A DNA stretch of 6,240 nucleotides from assembly GCA_002868985.1 (NCBI GenBank), contig PKTV01000499.1, positions 1 through 6,240 of the forward strand. The letters run 5' to 3'. A program made the translations under genes and the position numbers. Below the pieces are notes generated by a model. The model did no database searches, was not told the DNA's origin, and was given only the letters and a program-made list of their open reading frames with translations. The stretch comes from Desulfobacteraceae bacterium (GTDB lineage: Bacteria > Desulfobacterota > Desulfobacteria > Desulfobacterales > UBA11574). Positions 5,465 to 6,240 of the stretch are shown here, piece by piece (position 1 is the stretch's first letter; each line of letters opens with the position of its first letter).

Positions 5465-6240
5465 ATGCGAACCCATATTATCCACATCGGGGCAGAAGAA
5501 CTGACTTACGAAATTCGCAACATCATACGCGTGGCCGACAAGCTTCAGGAACTGGGCGTACCCGTCTATCTGGAAAATATCGGCGATCCTGTTGCCAAAG
5601 GTGAAAAAATCCCTGTTTGGATGAAAGAAATTGTTGCTGAACTGGCCAGGGAGGACATGTGTTACGGTTACTGTCCGACCCAGGGGCTTCTTGAAACCCG
5701 AGAGTTCCTTGTGTCCTTGAATAACAACAACGGTAACTGCCGCATCACGCCGGAAGATATCATTTTTTTTAACGGGCTCGGGGACGCCATTACCAAAACT
5801 TACGGGTTTCTAAATCGCACCGCCCGGGTCATTACGCCGTCCCCGACCTATACCACTCACTCTTCATCCGAAGCCGCCCATGCCGGACTGCCTCCGGTTT
5901 CCTATCCCCTTGATCCCCACAATCACTGGTTTCCGGACATCGAGGAACTGCGCCGTCGGGTCAAATACAACCCTGCGGTGGCCGGTATTTTGTTGATCAA
6001 CCCCGACAATCCCACAGGTGCGGTCTATCCGGCCAACTTGGTTAAGGAGATTGTTCAAATTGCGAAAGAATTTGACCTCTTCATCATCGCCGATGAGATC
6101 TACCAGAACCTGGTGTTTAACGGCAACAAAACCGAGTCGCTAGGTGCGGTCATCGGCGATGTTCCCGGAATCTCGATGAAAGGGATATCAAAGGAGCTTC
6201 CATGGCCCGGGTCCCGCTGCGGCTGGATCGAAGTGTACAA
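5465..6240 (+). CDS. PLP-dependent class I/II aminotransferase, AlaA/AvtA-like (3' truncated)
   Basis: Only the first 258 codons of an enzyme usually about 400-430 residues long are present; the window ends mid-gene. It would transfer an amino group between an amino acid and a 2-oxo acid using pyridoxal phosphate in the cytoplasm. Fold-type I motifs are ENIGDP (37-42), CYGYCPTQGL (66-75), NPDNPTG (179-185), IADEIY (208-213), the PLP-binding lysine in SKE (Lys243) and the GSRCGW arginine (Arg251). The WFPDIEELR and INPDNPTGAVY stretches resemble alanine aminotransferase AlaA, whereas PGSRCG resembles valine-pyruvate aminotransferase AvtA. Both interconvert alanine and pyruvate. The start has a strong AAGGAGG ten bases upstream. 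It follows the alanine-rich leader and two terminators, consistent with attenuation control. The family is certain; the exact substrate is not. Confidence 0.9.
   Translation, partial: MRTHIIHIGAEELTYEIRNIIRVADKLQELGVPVYLENIGDPVAKGEKIPVWMKEIVAELAREDMCYGYCPTQGLLETREFLVSLNNNNGNCRITPEDIIFFNGLGDAITKTYGFLNRTARVITPSPTYTTHSSSEAAHAGLPPVSYPLDPHNHWFPDIEELRRRVKYNPAVAGILLINPDNPTGAVYPANLVKEIVQIAKEFDLFIIADEIYQNLVFNGNKTESLGAVIGDVPGISMKGISKELPWPGSRCGWIEVY

Overview
The window looks like a chromosomal segment from an anaerobic, moderate-GC bacterium, most likely a sulfate-reducing Desulfobacterota (Desulfobacterales-like) species. This is an inference. It rests on the NIL-domain ferredoxin next to an MnmA with a CxxC + C cysteine set, on the style of the acyltransferase-esterase fusion and the aminotransferase, and on structured repeats filling the intergenic spaces. 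No rRNA, tRNA, transposase, phage gene or CRISPR array was seen.

Layout. (1) 66-1559, minus strand: a two-gene unit with a NIL-domain/2x[4Fe-4S] ferredoxin followed immediately by mnmA (tRNA U34 2-thiouridylase). A good sigma70-type promoter lies at 1603-1631. (2) 1560-1989: 430 bp without a gene. It holds that promoter, a perfect 16-bp inverted repeat, and a 126-bp element with 22-bp imperfect terminal inverted repeats and internal hairpins, MITE/REP-like. (3) 1990-4143, plus strand: a 717-residue fusion of a PlsC-type acyltransferase and an Est30-like alpha/beta hydrolase. (4) 4215-4643, minus strand, convergent: a small glycine-zipper lipoprotein. (5) 4644-5199: gene-poor, with hairpins and a block of related short direct and inverted repeats. 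(6) 5200-6240, plus strand: a 36-codon ORF with nine consecutive alanine codons, two tandem intrinsic terminators, then a class I/II aminotransferase cut by the window end.

The most interesting part is region 6. A translated-looking short ORF with a ribosome binding site and a nine-codon Ala run precedes six complementary GGCTGC/GCAGCC-type segments. These can pair in two mutually exclusive ways, and then comes an aminotransferase resembling the alanine-forming AlaA/AvtA enzymes. This is the architecture of ribosome-mediated transcription attenuation, with Ala-tRNA as the inferred signal. I do not know of a well-described alanine leader peptide of this kind, so it is the best candidate for an undescribed system here.

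Genes that may work together: the ferredoxin and MnmA are likely co-transcribed and may share a sulfur or Fe-S role in tRNA thiolation. The leader, terminators and aminotransferase form one regulatory unit. The fusion enzyme (lipid acyl chemistry) and the lipoprotein (envelope) are separate units with no clear link to either.
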